Shown here piece by piece: positions 1 to 10,000 of a DNA stretch of 64,000 nt; positions within the stretch are counted from its first letter, which is position 1; each line of letters begins with the position of its first letter. The notes beneath the pieces are model-generated. The model did no database searches, was not told the origin of the DNA, and saw only the letters and a list, made by a program, of their open reading frames with translations. The DNA lies in contig CM039462.1 in the NCBI GenBank assembly GCA_022414725.1, positions 16,491,666-16,555,665 on the forward strand, read 5' to 3'. Source of the DNA: Microglena sp. YARC (taxonomy: Eukaryota > Chlorophyta > Chlorophyceae > Chlamydomonadales > Chlamydomonadaceae). A program made the position numbers and the translations under genes.

Positions 1-727
1 CGTGAAATCGAAATAGCGATGCATCCCCGCCACCGCGGCGCGTGGTCATACACCCCTCTTGGTGGCGCTGCGCGCAACCGGCGATGATCAAAGGCGTCGG
101 TTCGTGCGCCCAAATGTGCGGCGCAGCAACAAACGTCCGAGGCTGCACAGTAGTACTACCGTTCGCATCATCATCATCATCATCATCATTCCATCCAGGG
201 GAAGGGACGCAGGCACCCACGCCGTACCCGTCCCACACGCGCAGGTTCGGGAATCGCGAAGCGACATCCTCAGGGTCCCGCATTTTATCCGACGCGAGAG
301 AACGCTTCTTCTGCTCACCAGACCCTGGATCGCAACAATCTCCGTCACTGTCACTGTCACTGTCACCGACTAGACACTGGTTCCTAGATGTGTTGTTGGC
401 CATATCGAAGTGACGCCGAGTCACCAAAAGGAACGTCTTGTCATCCGCATTGTAGTCGTCGTCAGAATTCCTGTTTTTTTTGCCATTGTTGCTGGGATCA
501 CATTCCTTAGTAGTAGTAGTAGTATTAGCAGCAGCAGCAGTTGCACCGTCGTCTTTCTTTCCGGTGATGTAATCGCGTATGCGGCTATCACAAACAATGT
601 TCCGCTGCCTATCGCGCATACGCAGGTCCGTCAAAGTCATGTCGGCAAGCTTGCGCTTGTCAGAGTCGCGAAGTGCCCGGAAGCATCGGTCGCTTCTCAA
701 ACGGTTGGCCGTGTCGTACAAGGGCAT
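1..727 (-). CDS. Hypothetical acidic low-complexity protein, 3' end beyond window
   Basis: From an ATG at 725-727 the minus strand stays open for 242 codons to the window edge, so the C-terminus is outside. The first 60 residues are rich in Arg and Asp and have no recognisable domain. They are followed by an Ala/Thr homopolymer tract (about 62-73), a Ser-Asp repeat (about 122-130) and a run of six Asp (about 181-186). Such runs suggest flexible, disordered linkers. The gene diverges from the capsid gene across about 100 bp of AT-rich DNA that could hold both promoters. I do not recognise the family. The unbroken frame over 700 bases and the start context support a real gene. Confidence 0.55.
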   Translation of the reverse strand, partial: MPLYDTANRLRSDRCFRALRDSDKRKLADMTLTDLRMRDRQRNIVCDSRIRDYITGKKDDGATAAAANTTTTTKECDPSNNGKKNRNSDDDYNADDKTFLLVTRRHFDMANNTSRNQCLVGDSDSDSDGDCCDPGSGEQKKRSLASDKMRDPEDVASRFPNLRVWDGYGVGACVPSPGWNDDDDDDDANGSTTVQPRTFVAAPHIWAHEPTPLIIAGCAQRHQEGCMTTRRGGGDASLFRFH

Positions 728-817
728 TTTGTAGAAACGTACAAAAAATTGTAGGCGCGCAGAACTCCCGTAAAAAAAATCTATGGTATTATTATACAAA
801 CTCAATAATCTCACGAA

Positions 818-2211
818 CTGGCTGGAGGACTCATGCAGCTCGTCGCTTTTGGTGCACAGGATGTGTACCTCTCATCCAACCCCCAGGTTACCTTCTTCAA
901 GGTCGTGCACCGCAGGCACACATCCTTCGCCATGGATCCATTGAACAGGTCTTCAACGGAAGCGCAGACTTCGGACGCAAGGTCACCGCAAACATCTCCC
1001 GAAACGGAGACCTCATCCACAAGGCATACCTAAGGGTCGAGCTGCCAGCCATATCCGTCCCAGAGGGAACCGCATTCAGGTGGCTCAACTGGATCGGACA
1101 CATTCTCATCAAGACCGTCGACATCGACATCGGAGGACAGCGCATCAATCGCCACTACGGAGACTGGATGCACATCTGGAACGAGCTCACCCAGACACCA
1201 GGACATCAACTAGGATACGTGTCCATGCTAGGAAATACGCCCGAACTCACCCAGATATACGACAACTGCTTCGGAACAGCAGGAAGGGGGGCCATGACCA
1301 TGCCATCCAAGACCCTATGGATCCCCCTGGAGTTCTGGTGGTGCAGGAACCCAGGACTTGCCCTGCCACTCATCGCACTGCAGTACCACGAGGTCAAGAT
1401 CAACCTAGAGTTCAACGACGCCAAGAACTGCTTCTGGGCAGGACGCAACACTGCACTCAAAGCGTCAGACCCACCCACCTGGACAACCAACCTGAACCTA
1501 GTATCAACACCATCTCTAGCAACAGCTTCACTATTCATCGACTACATCTTCCTGGATACAGACGAGCGACGCAGGTTCGCAAGCGCACCACACGAGTACC
1601 TCATCGAGCAGCTGCAGTTCGGGGGAGACGAGTCAACCTCACAGACATCAAACAACTTCAAGCTCAACTTCAACCACCCGTGCAAGGAGATCGTGTGGGT
1701 CGTCCAGCCAGACGACAACATCTCAGAGTCCGCGCCATTCGGAAAGCAGTGGTTCAACTTCACAGACAAGGTCATGGCATCACCCTCACCAAGCGTTACG
1801 GACGCAATGCCAGGAATCGCATCAGGAGGAACATACGGAGTCTACATCCCAGTCGCAGCAGACGGAGGAGAGAACCCAACCGCTAGGGCAAAGCTGTCTC
1901 TAAACGGACACGAGCGACTGTCAGAGAGGGACGGAGAGTACTGGAACCTGGTGCAGACGTACCAGCACCACGAAAACGTACCATCTAAGGGAATCAATGT
2001 ATACTCATTCACGCTCAAGCCAGAGTAACACCAGCCATCAGGATCTTGCAACATGTCTAGAATTGATAACGCCAACCTAACAATCAACCTAACCACAAAC
2101 GCAGTCAACCACAACGGATCACCAAGGTCAGTCAAGGTAAGGATCTATGCTGTCAATTACAATGTACTTTGCATAATGAGTGGGATGGGGGGGTTAGCCT
2201 TCGCATCATAA
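818..2211 (+). pseudogene. NCLDV major capsid protein, broken by three lesions
   Basis: This encodes the double jelly-roll capsid protein that forms the outer shell of giant viruses. The family N-terminus (GAQDVYL, then FKVVHRRHT) is read from the ATG at 833. The family usually starts about five codons earlier, where there is a CTG (818-820) instead of ATG. Near 934-936 one base appears to be missing, so the reading shifts to the frame that carries the rest of the protein (SIEQVFNG, RNGDLI and later jelly-roll strands). At 2026-2028 an in-frame TAA follows LKPE, where the family usually continues with E or D then HQPSG. The same frame stays open and family-like for 60 codons to a stop at 2209-2211. 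The family identity is secure. Whether the start and frameshift are real lesions or assembly errors needs reads. The in-frame TAA is a substitution and is harder to explain as an indel error. Confidence 0.93.
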
Positions 2212-2348
2212 CGGGCATGGGTTGATCAGTCAAACAATTTAATATACTACAGCATTCTCAGTATCATTAATGGTTAGTATCATAACGGGTATGGGGTGTT
2301 AAACAAAAACCAATTAATATACTACAACTTTCTCAGGATCATTAATGG
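2201..2348. repeat. Two-copy direct repeat after the capsid gene
   Basis: Two adjacent copies of about 74 bp (2201-2273 and 2274-2348) share CATAACGGGYATGGG, an AATATACTACA core and end in ATCATTAATGG. The first copy begins inside the tail of the capsid frame, so the duplication may have altered the 3' end of that gene. Confidence 0.75.
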
Positions 2349-2454
2349 AATGTACATGAATTTGGGTAACAAACGAGTCTTGCGATCCACCCGGAATTCC
2401 GTGGTGGTGTCAAGCTGATTATTTCTTGAAGTCACCGTTGTGTTGGACGCAAAA

Positions 2455-2731
2455 TGGGCGTTCCTGCCTCACGGCGGATTTTTACTAGATTCGAAACAGA
2501 TGGGTGTTCCTTCCTCCCGGCGGATTTTGACTGGTTGCGAAACAGATGGGTGTTCCTGCCTCACGGCGGATTTTTACTAGATTCGAAACAGATAGGTGTT
2601 CCTGCCTCCCGGCGGATTTTGACTGGTTGCGAAACAGATGGGTGTTCCTGCCTCACGGCGGATTTTTACTAGATTCGAAACAGATGGGTGTTCCTGCCTC
2701 CCGGCGGATTTTGACTGGTTGCGAAACAGTG
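2455..2731. repeat. Tandem array of MITE-terminus-like units
   Basis: About six units of about 46 bp alternate between two forms. Each contains GGGYGTTCCTKCCTCMCGG followed by CGGATTTT and ends in TTCGAAACAG or TTGCGAAACAG. The same motif forms the terminal inverted repeats of the element at 4598-4766, so this array probably grew from a transposon end. Confidence 0.8.
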
Positions 2732-2801
2732 TCAAGAGCGGAATTAGCTTCGGAATACGAGTGTAAAGAATGACATATCATTATCATTGTCCTCAATTAA
2801 G

Positions 2802-3533
2802 ATGGTTATCACCATCACTGGTGATTTTAGGCATGGTCGCATGTTTGGTGTCAGTTTACTCTACTCGCATTCCGGAGAAACCTTCGTCGCGCTTTCTGTC
2901 CCCAAGGGTGCGCAGAGCAAGACCGCAAATACGTTCATGGTTTTGGTGGATGTTTACGACCCAGCTGTCTTCGGGGACAAGGTCATCATATCCACAAATG
3001 GATACGCGAGATGCAATGCTGGACACATTCATGCGATGATCCTCGACGCCGGTGGTTTGACTGTGGACCACATCAACCGCATCCCGTTGGACAACCGTCG
3101 CAAAAACCTACGTGTAGCATCGATTAGCGTGCAGAACGGAAACCGTATGACGTCTGCAGAAATAGACCCCCCGGAGGAGCTGAAGCCATACTTCGACGTG
3201 ATGCCGGCGTTCCTTCGATGGGACCGCAACTATCTCCGATTTTTAAGCGACAAGTACAACATCAACGGTACGAGGAGTGAGAAAGTCAGCATCGTGAACA
3301 AGTTTCGAGATGCCGCAGTGAAGCTGAAGACGGCGATCATCGAAGACATTGAGTACTCAAGACACCTTGTAACGTTGAACCAGTTGCGTGACGATTACAT
3401 TCAGATCAACAAGCTTGTACACTCACAGTACCCTGAGAACTTTGATATGTACGACGACAGCGCTGACAAGGTGTACCGGTACACTCCAGAGTTCATCGAC
3501 CAATGTCTTTCGAAGTTACCGGCTGCAAAATAA
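2802..3533 (+). CDS. HNH homing-type endonuclease
   Basis: A 243-residue protein with a single HNH motif at about residues 88-105 (VDHINRIPLDNRRKNLR), the arrangement seen in phage and giant-virus HNH homing-type nucleases, which cut DNA with one metal ion. ATG 2802 is chosen because the duplicated copy starts at the equivalent ATG. The N-terminal 60 residues and the charged C-terminal half are unassigned. It is followed 70 bp later, in another frame, by a protein with degenerate HNH-like segments. Coding-like sequence between the two suggests they may once have been one fused gene separated by a frameshift near 3530. A nearly full-length second copy lies at 4964-5677. Confidence 0.85.
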   Translation: MVITITGDFRHGRMFGVSLLYSHSGETFVALSVPKGAQSKTANTFMVLVDVYDPAVFGDKVIISTNGYARCNAGHIHAMILDAGGLTVDHINRIPLDNRRKNLRVASISVQNGNRMTSAEIDPPEELKPYFDVMPAFLRWDRNYLRFLSDKYNINGTRSEKVSIVNKFRDAAVKLKTAIIEDIEYSRHLVTLNQLRDDYIQINKLVHSQYPENFDMYDDSADKVYRYTPEFIDQCLSKLPAAK

Positions 3534-3606
3534 GGGCAATGTCACGCACGGTCCCCTGGCTCTGAGCACCACTTATCGCACTGACGAGTCTTCGAGGGTT
3601 TGTTAC

Positions 3607-4599
3607 ATGAAACGCGGAGATTACGACGAAAAGGAAATCGTGTTTGACATGGATTTCCTAGAGCACTTTAAGTCCTGTCGCGCGGTGGACGTGGATTCTG
3701 GCAGCCCTATCATCCGGGTGGGCGATTCGAAGATCGTGTTGAGGGCGTATGTCTGGACGAACCTGCTCAAGCGTAAGGTCCCTCATGGTTTCAAAGTTGG
3801 GATACGCAACGGCAACCCCATGGACGTCCGTGCGTCCAACCTGGTCCTCATTGACGAGGGCGTGCGCCAGCGCCGAAAGATTGTCGTCGAGGGCTTCAAT
3901 GACGATTTGGTTCGAATGATCGCCCCCGATGCCACGGCTTACTCTCGTACCAGCAAGAACGGGGAAATGTACTTTGTGTTTGTGGACTTCACCATTCACC
4001 GTGTCATGCCTGCCCTGTGCATGGAGCCCCGCAACGTGAGCGTGCTGCGTCCCAAGATGCTTCTACGGGAATACGTGTGGAACGGCCTATCGACGTCCGG
4101 TGACGGCAGTTCTGGTGTCGTGGTGCCTTTGAATTACGACATGTTCGACGTGCGCACTTCCAACTTGGTCAAAGTGCATGGCCTCTCCTCTTCGAAGAGT
4201 TGTTCGGCACCGGCGAGCTCCGACGTGCCTTCAGTGGTCCGCGCCCGCGTTCCGTGGGAGTTCATGCCCTTTGGCCTAAAGTACTGCTTCAACAAGGCTC
4301 AGAGCATGGAGGGTTTCAACCAGAGTAAGATGATCGACCCCAAAACCAAGCATTGGTACCTATCCATTAAGGCGGACGCGGGCATCGACTCCGTCAAGGT
4401 CGCGAAGATCGAGGAGAGCCTCGGTGCTTGCTACCGAGCCCTGGTCGAGTTCCCTGGTGTCGGGAGGTTTCCTCCTGACTCTCTCACGATTGACGTGTTC
4501 CGTACCGTTCATTCTCGGTACTGCCGGGCGATGCGTACTCTGCGTGAGATGCAGGAATGTTGCAAACTCGACCCTGTGGATTTGGAAGTAGCATCATAA
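3607..4599 (+). CDS. Protein with two degenerate HNH-like repeats
   Basis: A 330-residue frame. Two similar segments each end in a DVRxSNLV motif (about residues 74 and 182), the C-terminal part of the HNH/AP2-associated fold, but without a clear catalytic His-Asn pair. It may therefore bind DNA without cutting it. The ATG at 3607 is the first in frame, but conservation with the duplicate copy extends about 25 codons upstream, so the protein may originally have been the C-terminal half of the HNH gene before it. The stop is next to the inverted-repeat element at 4598. The function is inferred only from motif similarity. Confidence 0.6.
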   Translation: MKRGDYDEKEIVFDMDFLEHFKSCRAVDVDSGSPIIRVGDSKIVLRAYVWTNLLKRKVPHGFKVGIRNGNPMDVRASNLVLIDEGVRQRRKIVVEGFNDDLVRMIAPDATAYSRTSKNGEMYFVFVDFTIHRVMPALCMEPRNVSVLRPKMLLREYVWNGLSTSGDGSSGVVVPLNYDMFDVRTSNLVKVHGLSSSKSCSAPASSDVPSVVRARVPWEFMPFGLKYCFNKAQSMEGFNQSKMIDPKTKHWYLSIKADAGIDSVKVAKIEESLGACYRALVEFPGVGRFPPDSLTIDVFRTVHSRYCRAMRTLREMQECCKLDPVDLEVAS

Positions 4600-4766
4600 T
4601 GGGCGTTCCTGCCTCCCGGCGGATTTTTTGAAATTTCTACTCAGAATTTAGAGCCTCCGGAACGACTCTCTAGCCTGAGATATCAGCACCGAAGAATCAC
4701 AATTCCGCTCCAGACCATGTTTATCAACGAGTCAAAATCCGCCAGGAGGCAGGAACACCCATTGTA
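4598..4766. mobile_element. MITE with 29-bp terminal inverted repeats
   Basis: The left end reads ATGGGCGTTCCTGCCTCCCG then GCGGATTTT. The right end read backwards is ATGGGTGTTCCTGCCTCCTG then GCGGATTTT, giving about 27 of 29 matching bases. The 110-bp interior has no reading frame. Related sequence occurs at 2455-2731 (array), 33072 (terminus only) and 52281-52371 (left half with interior). A target duplication is not clear. Confidence 0.8.
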
Positions 4767-4963
4767 TGTTCGCCCGTCCGTCGAGGGCATCCGCCGTTCG
4801 GCTCGATACGCATTCTACCCACTTGAGTTCTTTCCCGCTACCGATGTTCTTGCACGCGGCTCTGCTTAAGGCATACCGCGTGTCTGTTCGATGTTCTTGC
4901 ACACGTCCCGATTTCCGTGAATAAGAGTATAAATATCATCGTGGATTGGATTATTTAATCAAG

Positions 4964-5677
4964 ATGGTTTTCCTCATCACCGGTGATTTTAGACATGGTC
5001 GTATGTTCGGTGTCCATTTACTCTACTCGTATTCCGGAGAAACATTCGCCGCGCTTTCTGTTCGCAAGGGAGAGCAGAGCAAGACATTCATGGTTTTGAT
5101 GGACGGTTACGACCCATCTGTCTTCGGGAACGAGCTCACAATATCCACCAATGGATACGCTGAATGCAATGTTGGGCACATTCACGCGATGATCCACGAC
5201 GCCGGGGGGGTGACAGTGGACCACATCAACCGCATCCCTTTGGACAACCGTCGCAAGAACCTTCGCGTAGCAACCACCATGAGCGTGCATAACGGCAACC
5301 GCATGTCGTCTGTAGAAATAGCCCCCCCTGAGGAGCTGAAGCCATACTTCGACGAGATGCCAGCGTTCCTTAGATGGGACCTCAACTATCTCAGATTTGT
5401 AAGCGACAAGTACAACATCAACGGTACGAGGAGCAAGAAAGTCAGCATAGTGAACAAGTTTCGAGATGCCGCAGTGAAGGTGAAGAATGCGATCATCGAA
5501 GACATTGAGTACTCACGACACATTGCAACTCTGATCCGGTTGCGAGACGAATACATTCAGATCAACAAGCTGGTACACAGAGTGTAACCTGAGCACTTTG
5601 ACATGTACGACGACAGCGTCGACAAGGTGTACCGGTGCACTCCCGAGTTTATCGACCAATGCCTTTCGAAGTTATAG
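4964..5677 (+). pseudogene. Second copy of the HNH endonuclease, nonsense-broken
   Basis: This is a paralogue of the gene at 2802-3533 with the same VDHINRIPLDNRRKNLR motif and nearly colinear sequence. An in-frame TAA at 5585-5587 replaces the Tyr codon found in the first copy. The frame then continues with clear similarity to a TAG at 5675-5677. The HNH core lies upstream of the lesion, so a truncated 207-residue product with the nuclease motif is possible. It belongs to a segmental tandem duplication that also includes the following gene. Confidence 0.85.
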
Positions 5678-6020
5678 GCGGTAAAGGAAGGCGACGTCAT
5701 GTACTCCACCGGTCGGTCGCCCGGGCTCTGAGCGCCACTTATCTCCCTGACGAGTCCTTGAGGGTGTGTTACATGACTCGCGGAAATGAAAGGGAAATCG
5801 TGTTTGACCTGGATTTCCGCGATTTTTTTTCCATGCTTGTCGCGCGGTGGACGAAGATTCTAGCAGACCCATCATCCTTGTGGGCGATTCGAATATCACG
5901 TTGCGGGCGTTTGTCTGGACGCACCTGCTCAAGCGTGAGGTCCCTCCCCTCATTCCCGGTACTGAGAGGCGATGCGTACTCTGCGCGAGATGCAGGAATG
6001 TTGCAAAGTCTACCCTACGG
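5678..6020 (+). pseudogene. Deleted copy of the degenerate-HNH protein
   Basis: Similarity to 3540-3785 (LRVCYMxRG, EIVFDxDF, GDSxITLRA) continues to CTGCTCAAGCGTGAGGTCCC near 5943. It then jumps directly to sequence matching 4510-4590 (CGATGCGTACTCTGCG), so about 720 bp has been lost. A T-run at 5823-5830 also shifts the frame. What remains cannot encode the full protein. Confidence 0.85.
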
Positions 6021-6077
6021 ATGTGCGATTCGCAAAAAAAAGAATCGCCCCCAATGATATACTTGCAACATAACACA

Positions 6078-6944
6078 ATGCCGACCATTTCTCTAGCGTC
6101 CCTTAAGCATATGGCCACCCATAACAATGTTGAACCACTACATAGTGCTACCACCAAGGTGGTAAGTGCTCTTGAAGAAGGTTCGTCTCAGGAGGAGGAG
6201 GCGGGTGCTCCGGAAGAAGGTTCGTCTCAGGAGGAGGAGGCGGGTGCTACTGAGGAGAAGGCGAGTGTTCTTGAAGAAGGTTCTGCTGAGCAGGAGGAGG
6301 CGGGTGCTACTGAGGAGAAGGCGAGTGTTCCTGAAGAAGGTTCTCCGGAGCAGGAGGAGGCGGGTGCTACTGAGGAGAAGGCGAGTGTTCCTGAAGAAGG
6401 TTCTCCGGAGCAGGAGGAGGCGGGTGCTACTGAGGAGAAGGTGAGTGTTCCTGAAGAAGGTTCTCCGGAGCAAGAGGAGGCGGGTGCTACTGAGGAGAAG
6501 GCGAGTGTTCCTGAAGAAGGTTCTCCGGAGCAGGAGGCTGTGAGTGACGACACCACCTTTGCGGATTCGCGAGCAAATGGTGGTGGTGGACGTGGACGAG
6601 GACGAGGGCGTGGTCGCATTCCGCGAATTTCTGCGCCCCCTCGTCCTCTTCTTGACCGCATCATGTCTTTGCGCGTCACCCATCGTCACCCAACAAGAGA
6701 CGTTCCTGAGACGTTTCCATCACCATCGGCTACCGATAATTATACTTGTACCGATAGTACACCCCCGTTTATCGGTACCAAATCTCCATTTGCGAGCGCA
6801 CCCTCGCATATCATTGATCAGATCTGTGCTTCGCCCCCGATTATTATTGTCAATGGGAACAGTCGGCGCTTGATTTCGAGTTCCTTCCGCCCTTGCTCCG
6901 TCAGGTTTGGTGCAGGCGGCGTAGGTCGCCGTGCCGCTCCTTGA
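6078..6944 (+). CDS. Acidic 20-residue-repeat protein with RG-rich segment
   Basis: A 288-residue protein starting at ATG 6078, after an AT-rich leader. Residues about 35-155 are six imperfect 20-residue repeats (60 bp each) of the type EEGSPEQEEAGATEEKASVP, strongly acidic and probably extended. An Arg-Gly run (GRGRGRGRGR) follows, then a basic Pro/Ser-rich tail of about 110 residues. RG runs often bind nucleic acid, so a charged DNA- or RNA-associated virion protein is possible, but no family is recognised. The high identity between repeats suggests recent expansion. The frame opens further upstream only into the deleted duplicate, which is why the later ATG is preferred. Confidence 0.6.
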   Translation: MPTISLASLKHMATHNNVEPLHSATTKVVSALEEGSSQEEEAGAPEEGSSQEEEAGATEEKASVLEEGSAEQEEAGATEEKASVPEEGSPEQEEAGATEEKASVPEEGSPEQEEAGATEEKVSVPEEGSPEQEEAGATEEKASVPEEGSPEQEAVSDDTTFADSRANGGGGRGRGRGRGRIPRISAPPRPLLDRIMSLRVTHRHPTRDVPETFPSPSATDNYTCTDSTPPFIGTKSPFASAPSHIIDQICASPPIIIVNGNSRRLISSSFRPCSVRFGAGGVGRRAAP

Positions 6945-7023
6945 AAATGGTTTTAAGTGTTTGTGGATTTTCCCTAAACGATTTTTTGCAACACTTAATT
7001 TAAAAACAAATGTAAGTGTACAG

Positions 7024-10000
7024 ATGATTCAATTATCGGATACATCATCCATTCATTATGGCGGCACTAGTATGTCGAATATCGTGACACCTTCGTATCC
7101 CTACATACCAATATTTGAATCCGCAAAGCCGTACATACCAGGCATCCTCGCGAAGTCAGGCTCTTCGGGGTCCCCGACCATCTCCTTTTCCAACGCTCCG
7201 GACACGGGTCTGTTCAATCCAGTGGCTAGAACACTAGGTGTGGTCGCAGGAGGGACGGAGATGGTGCGTGTGTCAGACACAACCGTATCATTGTTGGGGG
7301 ATCTAGTGGTGTCCTCGAACATAGTACCGATGACGAACGCGACGCAGTACCTCGGGACATCGACCATGCACTTCAAAGAGGCGTGGATCGACGAGCTCCA
7401 CATCTCGTCGAACACTCTCTACATCGGGAACACGCCCGTGCTTTGCGCTGATAATGATGCCGTGTCCATCCGCGCTGACCCGGGGCAAGGCATCACGCTA
7501 ACGACCACCGGCGATGGGGAGACATCCCTGGTGTCCGCCAAGGGAGTCAATGTGGTGTCGGAAGGGGGTGTCACAATGCGTGTATCAGGACCTCTAGGGA
7601 GAGTTAACATCCAGTCTAGCAGAGCAGGTGGCACCGTGAATTTAGGAGCGAAAAAGGAAATTGTGATGACAGCACCTCTTACGACGATATCAAGTAACAT
7701 GATCGTAAAAGGTGACCTGACTGTAGAAGGCACACAATTAACGGTGAACACGCAGACGGTGACGGTTGCGGACAATATAATTGTACTTAACTCAGGTGAG
7801 ATAGGATCAGGTGTCTCAAAGGGTGAGGCAGGATTTTCTATAGATAGGGGAGATGCTCCCGAATATCAGCTTCTTTTTAGGGAGTTGGACAACGCGTTCG
7901 TAATAGGTCCGCAAGGCTCCCTCACACCCATAGCGACCGAGACATTTGCACGAAACGCAAACAATATATCAAGTGGAACATTAGCGGTTGCTAGAGGAGG
8001 AACGGGAGTCTCCTTCAGTACCGGAAAAGGGAAAACCGTGCTCAGTGATAATGCTACGATGAGCAACTTGACGATCATAGGAGGCATGATCAGCGGTAAC
8101 GGTAGCGGACTTACCGCCTTGAACGCAAACAATATTTCCGTTGGAACATTAGCGGTTGATAGAGGAGGAACGGGGGTCTCCACCAGTACCGAAACAGGTA
8201 GTGTTGTTTTGAGTAGTTCTCCAACGTTTACGGGAACAGCTAACTTTGCATCTATAACAACTTCTGGGCCTTCGACGATAAATGGTAACATGACCTTCGG
8301 AACCGGAGTCAATCTATTTGTCAACCCTAACGATTCCGTGACTGCTCCAGGGTACTCTTGGGATACTGATACAAATACCGGAATGTATCGTGTTGCGGCA
8401 GATGTAATAGGGTTTGCTGTAGGCGGGGTCAATAAAGCTACTATAAACAATACTGGTATAGTGGGTAGCGGAGCTAATATAACCAGTTTAAATGCTGGCA
8501 ACATATCCAGTGGAACATTAGCGATTGGTAATGGAGGCACGGGAGTTAGTACTGGCTTAGGTGCCATGAACGCAAACAATATATCCAGTGGAACATTAGC
8601 GGTTGTCAGAGGAGGAACGGGGGTATCCGTCAGTACCGGAACAGGTAGTGTTGTTTTGAGTATTTCTCCAACGTTTACTGGAACAACTAACTTTGCATCT
8701 CTTGCAACTTCTGGGACTTCGACGATCAATGGTGACATGACCTTCGGAACCAGAGTCAATCTATTTGTAAACCCTAACGATTCCGTGATTGCTCCAGGGT
8801 ACTCTTGGAATACTAATTCAAATACCGGAATGTATCGTGTTGCGGTAAATTCAATAGGGTTTGCTGTAGGCGGGATCAATAAAGCTACTATAAACAGCAC
8901 TGGGATAGTGGGTAGCGGAGCTAATATAACCAGTTTAAATGCTGGCAACATATCCAGTGGAACATTAGCGGTTGTTAGAGGAGGAACAGGGGTATCCGTC
9001 AGTACCGGAACAGGTAGTGTTGTTTTGAGTGTTTCTCCAACGTTAACGGGAACAACTAACGTCGCATCCCTAACAACTTCCGGGACGTCGACGATCAATG
9101 GAGACATGACCTTGGGAACTGGTGTCCATCTATTTGTCAACCCTAACGATTCCGTGACTGCTCCAGGGTACTCTTGGGATACTGATGCAAATACCGGAAT
9201 GTATCGTGTTGCGGCAGATGCAATAGGGTTTGCTGTAGGCGGGGTCAATAAAGCTACTATAAACAGCACTGGTATAGTGGGTAGCAGAGCTAATATAACC
9301 AGTTTAAATGCTGGCAACATATCCAGTGGAACATTAGCGGTTGTTAGAGGAGGAACGGGGGTATCCGTCAGTACCGGAACAGGTAGTGTTGTTTTGAGTT
9401 TTTCTCCAACGTTAACGGGAACAACTAACGTCGCATCCCTAACAACTTCCGGGACGTCGACGATCAATGGAGACAAGACCTTCGGCACCGGAGTGAATTT
9501 ATTCGTAAACCCTAACGATTCCGTGACCACTCCAGGGTACTCTTGGAGCACCGATACAAATACCGGAATGTATCGTGTTGCGGAGGATTCAATTGGGTTT
9601 TCTGTAGGCGGGGTAAATCGGGCAACTATCAATTCTACCGGATTGACCATGACGGGAAATATCGCACTTGGAACAGTGGGTACTCAGCTATCGGGCGCTG
9701 CGACCGATTCTGTATCAACGCCTAGTTTCAGTTGGACCGGTGACTTAACCACCGGGGTGTACCGAAGTGCTGCCGGAGCGGTCGGTATTACGACAACTGG
9801 CGTAAATCGAGCAATCATTAATTCTTCAGGATTGACTGTAGCTGGAAATATCGCACTTGGAACAGTGGGTACTCAGCTATTGGGCGATGCGGCCGATTCT
9901 GTATCAACGCCTAGTTTCAGTTGGACCGGTGACTTAACCACCGGGGTGTACCGAAGTGCTGCCGGAGCGGTCGGTATTACGACGACTGGCGTAAATCAAG

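Noticed and set aside
7866..9650. A 594-codon antisense frame opposite the fibre gene
   Set aside because: It exists because the sense strand is a repeat of fixed codons; its Val/Pro/Thr-rich product mirrors those repeats and has no start context or family features.
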